From positions 147,851 to 211,850 of the forward strand of contig CAZQTW010000001.1 of the NCBI GenBank assembly GCA_964596165.1: DNA of 64,000 nucleotides. Direction: 5' to 3'. This DNA is from CAYUQT01 sp964596165. Lineage in GTDB: Bacteria > Planctomycetota > Phycisphaerae > UBA1845 > JAFGLZ01. The notes under the pieces were generated by a model. It did no database searches, had not been told where the DNA came from, and saw nothing but the letters and a program-made list of their open reading frames with translations. Of the stretch, positions 43,850 to 52,057 are shown in pieces; the stretch's first letter is position 1, and each line of letters begins with the position of its first letter. The translations under genes were made by a program, and so were the position numbers.

Positions 43850-44419
43850 ATGGACAGCGAAACACGGCGCCAGTTGCTCGACCTCGCACGTCGTGCGGTA
43901 CTCGCCGCGGCACGGGGCGAACCGCCCCCTTCCGTCGCCGGAGTGGCCGGCGCCGACGAGAAGTTCTTCGGTGTGTTCGTCACGCTCCACAAGGGCCGGC
44001 AACTCCGCGGATGCATCGGCACCTTCCAGCCGAACGGAACGCTGCCCGAGGTCGTCGTCGAATATGCGCAACACTCGGCCATTCACGATTCCCGCTTCTC
44101 ACCTGTCCGCCCCGGCGAGGTGCAAGACCTGACGATTGAGATCAGCGTCCTGTCGCCCCTGGAGCGAACCTTTGACCCGGCCTCACTTGAGGTCGGCAAG
44201 CATGGCATCTATCTCAAGGCAACGGTGGACGGTTATCGGACGACCGCCTGCTATCTGCCGCAAGTGGCCGTTGAACAGCGATGGAATGCGGAGGAGTTCC
44301 TTTCATCCCTTTGCGCCCACAAGTGTCACCCGCCCCTCTCCCCCGACGCATGGCGCGATCCGAATAAAACCGAGATTTACCTTTTTACAGCCGAAGTGTT
44401 TAGCGAAGGCCAAACGTAG
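43850..44419 (+). CDS. AMMECR1-domain protein
   Basis: A 189-aa protein of the AMMECR1 family. The hallmark GRQLRGCIGTF lies near residues 47-56 (the six-residue RGCIGT motif is nearly invariant), and IEISVLSPLERT and HGIYLKATVDGYRTTACYLPQVA follow in the usual order, then EEFLSSLCAHKC. Function is unknown; archaeal and bacterial genes often adjoin MEMO1-like or radical-SAM AmmeMemoRadiSam partners. No such partner is visible here. A ribosome site AGGAAGGG lies upstream of the ATG. It is alone on the plus strand. Confidence 0.9.
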   Translation: MDSETRRQLLDLARRAVLAAARGEPPPSVAGVAGADEKFFGVFVTLHKGRQLRGCIGTFQPNGTLPEVVVEYAQHSAIHDSRFSPVRPGEVQDLTIEISVLSPLERTFDPASLEVGKHGIYLKATVDGYRTTACYLPQVAVEQRWNAEEFLSSLCAHKCHPPLSPDAWRDPNKTEIYLFTAEVFSEGQT

Positions 44420-44617
44420 GTCCATTCCATATCCTGTTGGTCCTATAAGTCCGCAGCCATCAACATCATGCCGAGTCCCCTTAGGATGTCTCGTTCTCGA
44501 ACTGCATGCGCTGCAATCATCTGCCGATACACCCAGATGGGATACCGGAACGCGCCGAGCCGTCTCCCACTCAAGTTCTACGATGCGCAAGCACGCAATC
44601 CTGAACAGGGGGCAACG

Positions 44618-44950
44618 ATGTCTACGGTATCGCTGCAACAGGAGCGCCGGAGCGACCCTCGCTATCACATCGATTGGCCGGTCTTGGTGTGCGGCGACTC
44701 GCAGGGAAGGGAGTTCAGCGGTCGAGGACAGAATCTAAGTCGCAGCGGGGCGCTGGTGGTGCTTCCTCTCTCCGTCCCCTTACGACCAGGACAGACCGTG
44801 CAAATGACCCTGCAACCGCGGACGCCCGGTTCGAGCGGACCGTCGCCGAAGCGCGGGGTCGAAACGCGGACCGCCCGTGTCGTACGGGTTCAGCGCGAAC
44901 CACGCTTCCTCGACGGGCTTCAGATGGTGGGGCTACGGTTCGCGGAGTAG
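44618..44950 (+). CDS. PilZ-domain protein
   Basis: ATG 44618 with AGGGGG ahead gives 110 aa, a single PilZ domain. ERRSDPRYHIDWPVLV contains the RxxxR c-di-GMP motif (Arg-Arg-x3-Arg), and GRGQNLSRSGALVVLP the second motif region (D/N-x-S-x-x-G). The C-terminal strand FLDGLQMVGLRF completes the beta-barrel. Such proteins bind c-di-GMP and pass the signal to motility or surface-polysaccharide functions. An open frame runs 50 codons upstream but with no family likeness. No partner is encoded next to it. Confidence 0.85.
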   Translation: MSTVSLQQERRSDPRYHIDWPVLVCGDSQGREFSGRGQNLSRSGALVVLPLSVPLRPGQTVQMTLQPRTPGSSGPSPKRGVETRTARVVRVQREPRFLDGLQMVGLRFAE

Positions 44951-44978
44951 CCGCACACGCGAGGCCGGAATCCGTAAG

Positions 44979-46127
44979 TCAAATCCCCCCTCGGCGCACC
45001 AGAACCAGACCCATGAAAAACGCGGCCATGGCGATGGGGAGCCATTCGGCGCCGCTGCCGCACTTGAAGCAGGCCGTCACTTCGCGGTCGGCCTCCATCA
45101 CAATCGTCAGCGGATTGTTCGCGTCGATGACGACAAAATTCGCGTCACCGGGATGGTTCGGATCATAGATCTCCCATTGCCGAAACGCCCTGCCTGCGGT
45201 CGGCGTCGCTGTCAGCGTAACCACGCTGCCGGCTGGGTAGCTTGGCGCGTTCGCATCGTTGGGTTCAGGATCAAGAGTGACCGTACCCCACAGGCCGTTA
45301 ATCACGTCAAGCGTCAGCGAATAGAGGGTACTCTGCTCGACGATCACGGCAGCCACGGCATACCAACCCCGGGCGATGCGTTGTCGGCCGTCGGTGTTCA
45401 AATGCCCGCCGTCCGACGTATATCCGCTGTAAAGTTTCTGATACGTCTGCCCCCCGTATACGAACGTGTACTGTGTTCCGTTGGGATCGTATGCCTCCAT
45501 GTCGGCGATGTCATACAGCAGCCTGTTGTGCGTCAAACAGTAGGCTCGAACCGCGGCGTTATAGACGTTTCGAAGGACGTTGCTGGAGTCCTCGCTAGTC
45601 GTCAACGGCATCGTGGTGTAGACGAAGACGGTCTCGGGATACGAAACCTCCAGGGCGGCCATCATCGTGATGTACTGGTTGGCGTCGGCGGCCTGGTCGA
45701 TGTAGCAGAGTTTGTCCATGACGACCTCCACGGCCGTATCATGCCAACCGGAGACCCGTACGGAATTGTCGAAGATCGTAAATTTCGTCGCCCATCCGGG
45801 ATTGCCGCGGCTGCAGTCGTAAATACGTCCGGGCGCGGTGGGAATGGGGGGATCGCTCGCCCGTAACTCCGAGCTGTTGTACCCCACTGAGGTCGGAACC
45901 AACTGGTATCGATTCGGGTCGGCGGTGCGGAGATCGCTCATTCCATTGATCATGTTGCCGCCGACCGAGGCGTGCGTAAACAGCCACTTCTGCCGGCCGA
46001 TGGCGTCCATGGTCGACTGCGGAAGCGAGGTAACGCCGTCAACGTCCGCGTGATCGACAACCCTTCCAAGCGACGCGACCGTGGTCGCTGAAACCATACC
46101 CAATACGAGCGGTATCAGACGAGCCAT
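44979..46127 (-). CDS. Exported SGNH-hydrolase-like protein with C-terminal repeat module and CGSGA tail
   Basis: ATG 46127 has GGAGGG seven bases upstream, giving 382 aa with a signal peptide (MARLIPLVLGMVSATTVASL). The catalytic half is SGNH-like: FTHASVGGNMINGM could hold the Ser-Gly-Asn elements, and YTSDGGHLNTDGRQRIA is a typical Asp-x-x-His ending. The last 112 residues are shared with the next gene: a beta-rich domain (GTVTLDPEPNDANAPSY through FRQWEIYDPNHPGDANF), then CFKCGSGAEWLPIAMAAF, a membrane span and an Arg pair. This tail looks like a sorting or anchoring signal. The substrate may be an acetylated glycan. Confidence 0.8.
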   Translation of the reverse strand: MARLIPLVLGMVSATTVASLGRVVDHADVDGVTSLPQSTMDAIGRQKWLFTHASVGGNMINGMSDLRTADPNRYQLVPTSVGYNSSELRASDPPIPTAPGRIYDCSRGNPGWATKFTIFDNSVRVSGWHDTAVEVVMDKLCYIDQAADANQYITMMAALEVSYPETVFVYTTMPLTTSEDSSNVLRNVYNAAVRAYCLTHNRLLYDIADMEAYDPNGTQYTFVYGGQTYQKLYSGYTSDGGHLNTDGRQRIARGWYAVAAVIVEQSTLYSLTLDVINGLWGTVTLDPEPNDANAPSYPAGSVVTLTATPTAGRAFRQWEIYDPNHPGDANFVVIDANNPLTIVMEADREVTACFKCGSGAEWLPIAMAAFFMGLVLVRRGGI

Positions 46128-46184
46128 ATCACACCCTCCAGAACGTTCGTTCGCATACGAACGATTCATGACAACCGCCGCGGG

Positions 46185-47516
46185 TCACCTGATTCGTCTC
46201 ATCAAGAACAGGATCAGCATCGTCCCAAGAATCGTCAGCGGCAAGACCGCACCGCTGCCACACTTGAAGTAGGCCACCACGTGCTTGTTGCTGTCCAGAA
46301 CGAGCGTCAGCGTCTGGTTGGCGTCGATGACCGCATAGTTCGCATCGTCCGGGTAGTTGGGATCATAGATCTCCCAATGCCGGAACGCCTTACCCTCGAT
46401 CGGCGTGCCCGTCAACGTGACCCACATCCCCGGCAGATACAACACCTGGTTCGGGTCGTTGGCGTCGACCGGGTCCGGCACGATACCCACAGAACCCCAC
46501 GAATCATTTACAACGGACAGGGCCAACCCCCGCAACGGCCCGTGGTGGATGTACCGAACGTTGTCCATTTCGACGGCATAGCCGTTTCGAATGGCCGCCG
46601 GGGTGTTCCCATCGATCAGGCTCGTCGGCCACCAGTCGAAATACCCCGGGCGGTCCCACGGATCGCTGATGTACGTGAAGGCCTTGATGTGGGGATGGCC
46701 GGCGATCTTGTTGAAATAGGGCACGAACCAGTTCTGCCAGTTGCCGGCGTTGCTCGTGCCGCCGTTCTCGATGGGACACGACTCACAGATCATGACCGGT
46801 TTGTTGTGAGCCGCGGCAGCTTGGACGAAGCCCTCGGAGTTGTTCATCTGCGAAACGGTGAAGTAGTTGATCCCCCACCAATCCACCGCACCGTCACCGG
46901 GATAGTACGACATGTAGTCGAACGTGTTGGGATTCACCGCGTTCCAAACCCAGGCGACATTGCTCACACCCGCGGCCGAAAACACGGTCCGGATATGGTT
47001 CCATACGGCAATGAAAGCCGGCCCGGTGATGTTATGGTGGATCCCGTCGCTGGCCCCGAACTCGAACCCCGGCCGCACAAAACACGGCACGCCGAGCGAT
47101 TTCACCTCATTGGCCACCGCCAAGATCCGGCTGTCCCAATCCCCGTTGACGATCGCGTTGGCGTCGATGTTTTGACTGGTGTCGAAGAGCGCCAGCCCCA
47201 AGTTGAGGTGATACGGGTGCCCGTGGTTCTGAACGATATCCGTGAGGTTGGTCGTATCCAGCGGCGCCACCGTCGGATCGAGGAACTTGTAGGCCGCGTA
47301 GATCACCGGGACGTGTCCCACGGTTGCTTGGTAGTTTGATACATACTGCCAACGCTCGGCGTCCGTGTAGAAAAACGGCACATACTGCCCCAGCCCGTGG
47401 ATAACCTGCCCGTCGGCGGGCTCAAATTTCGCGCCCATGTGGGCAACGGCCGAGGTTGTCGGCAACACAACCACCCAGAACAGGATAAGCAGACCAACAG
47501 CCGGATAATCTCTCAT
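46185..47516 (-). CDS. Exported GH26-like glycoside hydrolase with C-terminal repeat module and CGSGA tail
   Basis: ATG 47516 has GGAGGG just upstream and gives 443 aa, with signal peptide VGLLILFWVVVLPTTSAVA. The TIM-barrel part resembles GH26 mannanases/glucanases: FVRPGFEFGASDG fits the acid/base Glu strand and KPVMICESCPIENGG the nucleophile Glu strand. TVFSAAGVSNVAWVWNAVN lies between, as in the family. The C-terminal ~113 residues are homologous to the next gene's end, finishing FKCGSGAVLPLTILGTML plus Arg-Arg. It is 57 bp upstream of the SGNH gene, same strand, so the two form an operon for beta-mannan or similar polysaccharide. Exact substrate is not certain. Confidence 0.82.
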   Translation of the reverse strand: MRDYPAVGLLILFWVVVLPTTSAVAHMGAKFEPADGQVIHGLGQYVPFFYTDAERWQYVSNYQATVGHVPVIYAAYKFLDPTVAPLDTTNLTDIVQNHGHPYHLNLGLALFDTSQNIDANAIVNGDWDSRILAVANEVKSLGVPCFVRPGFEFGASDGIHHNITGPAFIAVWNHIRTVFSAAGVSNVAWVWNAVNPNTFDYMSYYPGDGAVDWWGINYFTVSQMNNSEGFVQAAAAHNKPVMICESCPIENGGTSNAGNWQNWFVPYFNKIAGHPHIKAFTYISDPWDRPGYFDWWPTSLIDGNTPAAIRNGYAVEMDNVRYIHHGPLRGLALSVVNDSWGSVGIVPDPVDANDPNQVLYLPGMWVTLTGTPIEGKAFRHWEIYDPNYPDDANYAVIDANQTLTLVLDSNKHVVAYFKCGSGAVLPLTILGTMLILFLMRRIR

Positions 47517-47712
47517 GGGACGCCCTCCGGAAGACTGCGACGCGTCCCCTATCCTAATGGGAATTATACCCACCGCCCAGGCAACAGGAAACCCGGGTGA
47601 TTCTTTCGTCGCAGGTCAATCGTTCTTGACCGGTTCCACTGGACAAGGCAAGACCATGTGGTCACAATCTGGCTCACCGCCGCCACGGCGCTTTTTTGAA
47701 TTGGGGATCCGT

Positions 47713-49419
47713 ATGCTCGCGACCTTCACCGGCTGGGATTGGGGCATCGTCGTCATCTACATCATCATCGGAAGCCTGCCGGGCTTTCTGCTTCGCAAGT
47801 ACATCCGCGGACAGTCGGAGTTCCTCGTCGCCGGCCGGACTCTGTCGGTCTTCCTCGCGACGGCCACGCTGACGGCCACGGAACTGGGTCTAGTCACCGT
47901 GATGTACTTTGCCCAACAAGGGTTCCTGGTGGGATTCTCGGCCTTCACGATCGGCCTGATCGCCTTCTGTGCGACGATGTTCGTCGGCCTCACCGGGTTC
48001 ATGGTCGCCGGACTTCGGGCCTCGGGCGTCACGACCTTCGCGGAGTACTACGAAAGGCGTTACGGAAAAGGCGTACGCTTGTTGGGCGGTTTTATCCTGG
48101 CGACAGCAGGCATCCTCAACTACGGCGTCTTCATCCGCGTTGAGGCGGACTTCGTACGTATCATCAGCGGCATACCGAATATGGTCATCAGTTCCCCCTC
48201 GGCGGGATGGAGTTACAACCTGCCGTCGCTCGAACTCGTCATGACACTACTCGTTCTGCTCGTGCTGGGCTACACCCTGCTCGGTGGCATGGTTTCGGTT
48301 GTTGTCACGGACTACATCCAGTTCGTCGTCCTGACGCTTGGCATGGGCGTCACCACCTACCTCGTCTTGACCAGCGATCAGTCCGGCGGCACGGCCGGCA
48401 TGATCCAGGCGGTTCAACAACACCGGCCGGGCTATGGCCTGGACCCGTTTACCACCATGAGCAAGGGTAACCTTGTCCTCGGGCTCGGCGGCATCTACGT
48501 CGCCTGGCAGGTTATGCATTGGACGGCCACGTCGTGCTGGCAGACCATGGCGTTTCGCACGGCCGCCGCCGATTCGCAGAAGACAACGCGCATCATGTGG
48601 TGCCTGACATCCGTCAACTACTTCGGGCGGGCGATCATTCCGATGCTCTGGGGCATAGGGGCCTTGGCATTCTTCGCGCGTCGTGGAGCCGACCTCGAAA
48701 AGTTGGACACCCTCCAGGCAATGCCGCAGTACTTAGCCACAATCCTGCCCAGTGGCGTGTCGGGCCTCCTCCTCGCCGGCATGTTGGCGGCTCTGATGTC
48801 CACGCACGCCAGCTATTTGCTCGCCTGGAGCGGTGTCCTGACCGAGGACCTAATCGCCACGATTGCGGGATACCTCGGGTTCAGCCTCGGAGATCGCACA
48901 CGCCTGTGGATTACACGCGTGTTCATCGTCATGCTGGGGGCTTACCTGCTGATCTTCGGCCTATGGTATACGGTCAAGAGCAGCATCTTCAACTTCCTCG
49001 CCATAACGGGAACCATGTACTTCGCGGGGGCAGCAACGCTCCTGGGATTTGGGCTGTACTGGAAGCGCGCGAATATCGCCGGGGCATTTGCCGGCCTGAT
49101 TGCCGGTGCCTTCCCGGGAATCGTGTACCTCATGGCTCATATATCGTCCTTGGTCGTCGACCCCCGTGTGGCCGGTAAGGAATTCGTGCCGACACACTGG
49201 ATCTCGAGGTTCAGCGAACACCTGAGCGATCCTGTGATTGGTCTGATCAGCTATCCGCTTGGAATCGCGGGGATGATCATAGGAAGCATTCTCTACGAAA
49301 AGACGCTCACAAAGCGCAAATTGATTTCTGCGATGATATCGACGGGATCAACGGGCGAGGCAACTACGGCGCCGCACATTGACCCCTCGGACTTGGCGCC
49401 GCCCGCGGCAAAGGAGTGA
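47713..49419 (+). CDS. Sodium/solute symporter (SSS family)
   Basis: Start ATG 47713 is favoured because MLATFTGWDWGIVVIYIIIG starts the first span; ATG 47656 is an alternative. The protein is 568 aa with about 13 to 14 predicted spans. FLVAGRTLSVFLATATLTATELG and GGMVSVVVTDYIQFVVL match the SSS core helices, including the sodium-site helix 8 stretch MSTHASYLLAWSGVLTEDL. A small accessory protein follows 4 bp downstream. The substrate (sugar, amino acid, acetate and others in the family) cannot be assigned. It is divergent from the GH26-like gene with a 196-bp region between them. Confidence 0.9.
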   Translation: MLATFTGWDWGIVVIYIIIGSLPGFLLRKYIRGQSEFLVAGRTLSVFLATATLTATELGLVTVMYFAQQGFLVGFSAFTIGLIAFCATMFVGLTGFMVAGLRASGVTTFAEYYERRYGKGVRLLGGFILATAGILNYGVFIRVEADFVRIISGIPNMVISSPSAGWSYNLPSLELVMTLLVLLVLGYTLLGGMVSVVVTDYIQFVVLTLGMGVTTYLVLTSDQSGGTAGMIQAVQQHRPGYGLDPFTTMSKGNLVLGLGGIYVAWQVMHWTATSCWQTMAFRTAAADSQKTTRIMWCLTSVNYFGRAIIPMLWGIGALAFFARRGADLEKLDTLQAMPQYLATILPSGVSGLLLAGMLAALMSTHASYLLAWSGVLTEDLIATIAGYLGFSLGDRTRLWITRVFIVMLGAYLLIFGLWYTVKSSIFNFLAITGTMYFAGAATLLGFGLYWKRANIAGAFAGLIAGAFPGIVYLMAHISSLVVDPRVAGKEFVPTHWISRFSEHLSDPVIGLISYPLGIAGMIIGSILYEKTLTKRKLISAMISTGSTGEATTAPHIDPSDLAPPAAKE

Positions 49420-49423
49420 CCCG

Positions 49424-49579
49424 ATGACCCTTCCTGACTTCTGGATCTACCTGATGTACACCGCCGCCCTCAGCTACTTTGGGTTAGGGGTGATCATCAC
49501 CATTGGTGGCTGGTTTGATATGTGGAAGATGCTGCGACGACTCTCCAAAGACGAAGCCGTTCGCTCGCAGCAGACCTAG
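49424..49579 (+). CDS. Small membrane protein, probable symporter accessory subunit
   Basis: A 51-aa protein with one hydrophobic helix (FWIYLMYTAALSYFGLGVIITIGGW) and a charged tail (MLRRLSKDEAVRSQQ). It starts 4 bp after the SSS symporter stop, a tight coupling. Short single-span proteins are found with many SSS transporters and named accessory proteins. The ATG lies 4 bases after TGA. Function beyond association with the transporter is inferred. Confidence 0.75.
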   Translation: MTLPDFWIYLMYTAALSYFGLGVIITIGGWFDMWKMLRRLSKDEAVRSQQT

Positions 49580-49615
49580 CGACGGTCATTCTTATTCCCC
49601 CCTGAAACAGAACAT

Positions 49616-49643
49616 GGGGAGGGCCGCTTGCGCGACCCTCCCC
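49616..49643. terminator. Candidate bidirectional terminator hairpin
   Basis: GGGGAGGG (49616-49623) pairs with CCCTCCCC (49636-49643) around a 12-nt loop. It lies between the convergent symporter and RRM genes. A weak T-rich stretch (TGTTCTGTTT) follows on the minus side, but there is no strong U-tract, so confidence is moderate. Confidence 0.5.
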
Positions 49644-49665
49644 GTGATCCACGACCTCGGGTGTC

Positions 49666-50001
49666 TTAGTAGCGGCCTCTACCGCCGCCCCCATAGCCGC
49701 CCCTGCCACCGCCGTAGCCGCCTCGGCCACCGCCGCCACCACCGCTGCGCGGCGGACGCGGCTTGGCCTCATTGACGGTGAGGACGCGCCCCTTGAACTC
49801 TTTACCGTTCAGGGCGTTGATCGCGGCCTGGGCCTCCTGGTCGGTGCCCATTTCAACGAACCCGAATCCTTTGCTCTGGCCCGTCATCCGATCGGCGATG
49901 ACTTCGGCGCTCTGGACGGTCCCGTGAGCGGTCAACAACTGATCCAAATCTGAACTGCTTACATCATAGCCCAGATTCCCAACATACAACTTTCTACCCA
50001 T
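49666..50001 (-). CDS. Glycine-rich RRM RNA-binding protein
   Basis: Start ATG 50001 follows AGGAGACC and gives 111 aa. Residues 3-80 are an RNA-recognition motif: RNP2 KLYVGNLGY and RNP1 KGFGFVEM are both present. The tail from about 85 is Gly/Arg-rich with SGGGGGGRGGYGGG-type repeats. Such one-domain proteins, found in cyanobacteria and planctomycetes, bind RNA and are often cold-induced. A GC-rich DNA stretch encodes the tail. It lies alone, convergent with the symporter pair; 285 bp separate it from the MBL gene upstream. Confidence 0.92.
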   Translation of the reverse strand: MGRKLYVGNLGYDVSSSDLDQLLTAHGTVQSAEVIADRMTGQSKGFGFVEMGTDQEAQAAINALNGKEFKGRVLTVNEAKPRPPRSGGGGGGRGGYGGGRGGYGGGGRGRY

Positions 50002-50286
50002 CGTAGGTCTCCTCTCGATGGCAAGGCGGACCCACTGTTTCTCTTTCAGGGTCGCGTGTGAAAGGGGCCGACGTTCCGGCCCAGAAAGGTAGGAAGGCGA
50101 TCCAGGCAAAACAATGCGGACTTGAACAAACGTCTCGTACGCGCCCAATTCGACGAACCAACCGTCATTAGTATATGCGGATACCCACCGAAAAGAAACC
50201 CCCTTCCCGCCTTTTTGACAGGCGCCTCGTGCAGACCCTACTCCGGCAGCTCTCCGCCGCCCCTTTAGCCCCGGTCGGCTGCCGGG

Positions 50287-51096
50287 CTATCCCTCCGGAA
50301 ACGTCCACGCCTTTCCATGATCGAGCAGCCGGTATTTCCGGTCGATGCCGAGCATCCGCAAATTCGCCTTGAACATCCGTGGCGATTGCACGTTGTCCGG
50401 AAACAGGTCGTGATGGCACGGAATCGCCACCTTGGGGTCAACCTGCTTCACCAACTGAGCGGCCTCGGCCGGACCCAGGTTGCGGAAGCCCCCGTTGATC
50501 ACGGTTACCACCACATCGGGCTTGTGCTCGCCCACGCTCAGCCCCAGGATCTCATGATAGGCGGTATCGCCCGTGAAGTAGAACTTGGGACCGTTCTCGA
50601 CGGAAACGAGGTAGCCCATGTGGGTGAGATCGTCGCCACCCGTCGGAATGGAAAGCGTCGCCCGCAGCGTAACGTCCCCCAGCGCGAAGCTCTTGTTGGG
50701 CCAGATCATGTGCGTGAGTTCCGCCGGCACGCCCAAAGCGTGAAGCTTCTCAACCGTCTCCGGCGGCGCAAGAAACGGTCCGTTTCCACCCGCGGATCGA
50801 TACGCTTCAAGCGTTTCCGGATCCAGGTGGTCTTGGTGACTATGCGTGAGGACGTATAGGTCGATGCCGACCAGGTCCCTCGGCTGGATTGGCGGCGGCA
50901 CCTGTCGGTCCATGTCGAACCCGTACTGATCGCCGATCGCCTTGCAGGAATTCGTCAGGTAAGGATCCAACGCGATGATCTTTCCGGCAGGACTCTTGAT
51001 GATATAACCGGCCTGCCCCAGCCACCAGACGGTGATCGAACCGGCAGGCACCCCGTGTCCCTGAATCGCTTGCATGGTCATGCTGGTCATAACCAT
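50287..51096 (-). CDS. Metallo-beta-lactamase-fold hydrolase, UlaG-like
   Basis: The protein is 269 aa and contains the metal motif HSHQDHLD (HxHxDH variant), with GDTAYHEI and PCHHDLFPD providing further ligands. WWLGQAGYIIKSPAGKIIALDPYLTNSC matches UlaG/UPF0173-type proteins; UlaG is the L-ascorbate-6-phosphate lactonase. Here it ends the five-gene sugar operon, three bases after the SDR stop. A lactonase role on a sugar lactone is attractive because two dehydrogenases are present, but it is an inference. Cytoplasmic. Confidence 0.82.
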   Translation of the reverse strand: MVMTSMTMQAIQGHGVPAGSITVWWLGQAGYIIKSPAGKIIALDPYLTNSCKAIGDQYGFDMDRQVPPPIQPRDLVGIDLYVLTHSHQDHLDPETLEAYRSAGGNGPFLAPPETVEKLHALGVPAELTHMIWPNKSFALGDVTLRATLSIPTGGDDLTHMGYLVSVENGPKFYFTGDTAYHEILGLSVGEHKPDVVVTVINGGFRNLGPAEAAQLVKQVDPKVAIPCHHDLFPDNVQSPRMFKANLRMLGIDRKYRLLDHGKAWTFPEG

Positions 51097-51099
51097 CCC

Positions 51100-51882
51100 C
51101 TAGAACTCCCGCGCGTAGCCCGCCGTCCAGCCGCCATCGACGACGAGGACATGGCCATTGATGTAGCTACTCTCCGGAGCGGCCAGGAAGAGCACGGCGT
51201 GGGCGATCTCCTCGACCGTACCGGGGCGGCCGAGCGGGATGTGGGCCAACATCTGCTGAACAGAGTCCCTAAAACTCCCGCCCTCGGCGTAGAAAAGCTT
51301 CTTGGTGCCTTCGGTAAGAATCGAGCCCGGCGCCACGCCGTTGACGAGAATGCCGGCCGATCCCAGTTCGATGGCCATGGCTTTGGTCAAGTGAATGACG
51401 CCGGCCTTGGCGGCCGCGAAGGCACATTGCAGTCGCAACGGGACCACGCCCACGACTGAGGCGATGTTGATAATCCGTCCGCCACCCTTGGCCTTCATGT
51501 CCTTGGCAACCGCCTTGCTCACCAGATACAGACCGGTCAGGTCAATGTCGACGATGCGGTCCCACTCCTGCTTGGGAAATTGCTCGGTGGTCACTCGGTG
51601 GTGCTGCGTGTTGACGCCGGCGTTGTTCACCAGGATATCGACACGACCATATTCCTGAATGATCTGGCCGACGACCTTGTCCACCTGGACCTCATCGGCC
51701 ACGTTCATCTCATAGGCCTTGGCGCCGGGCGTTCGAGCGGCGGCCGCGTTCACGCCCTTGACATCGATGTCCGTGTAGCAGACACGGGCCCCATTGGCGG
51801 CCAACGTATCCGCAATTGCCTGGCCGATACCCTGTGCGGCGCCGGTCACCAGCGCCACCTTGCCTGACAAATCCACCTTCAT
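51100..51882 (-). CDS. Short-chain dehydrogenase/reductase with Phe in place of catalytic Tyr
   Basis: Start ATG 51882 (MKVDLSGKVALV) gives 260 aa. It is a classical SDR: VTGAAQGIG and NNAGVN are present. The active-site segment is IINIASVVGVVPLRLQCAF then AAAK: Ser and Lys are spaced normally, but position +13 from Ser is Phe where Tyr is expected (YxxxK becomes FxxxK). The Tyr is the proton donor/acceptor, so turnover is doubtful or mechanism altered. The rest (VNGVAPGSILTEG, FLAAPESSYINGHVLVVDGG) is normal. It lies in the rhamnose-type operon. Confidence 0.85.
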   Translation of the reverse strand: MKVDLSGKVALVTGAAQGIGQAIADTLAANGARVCYTDIDVKGVNAAAARTPGAKAYEMNVADEVQVDKVVGQIIQEYGRVDILVNNAGVNTQHHRVTTEQFPKQEWDRIVDIDLTGLYLVSKAVAKDMKAKGGGRIINIASVVGVVPLRLQCAFAAAKAGVIHLTKAMAIELGSAGILVNGVAPGSILTEGTKKLFYAEGGSFRDSVQQMLAHIPLGRPGTVEEIAHAVLFLAAPESSYINGHVLVVDGGWTAGYAREF

Positions 51883-52057
51883 TATCTGTACCTCGTGATC
51901 CCAAGTAGTTCGCCGCGTTTCCCGCACACCGCCGCCAGACTGATTCCAGCGGGACCCTCAAGAAAAGCCCCCTCTCTCCGAGTTGCCACCGGCTCCTCTC
52001 AAGAACCGCGTCCTCACGGTCGCGGCTCTGATTGGCGCAGCGTGCGTGCAGACTCCT

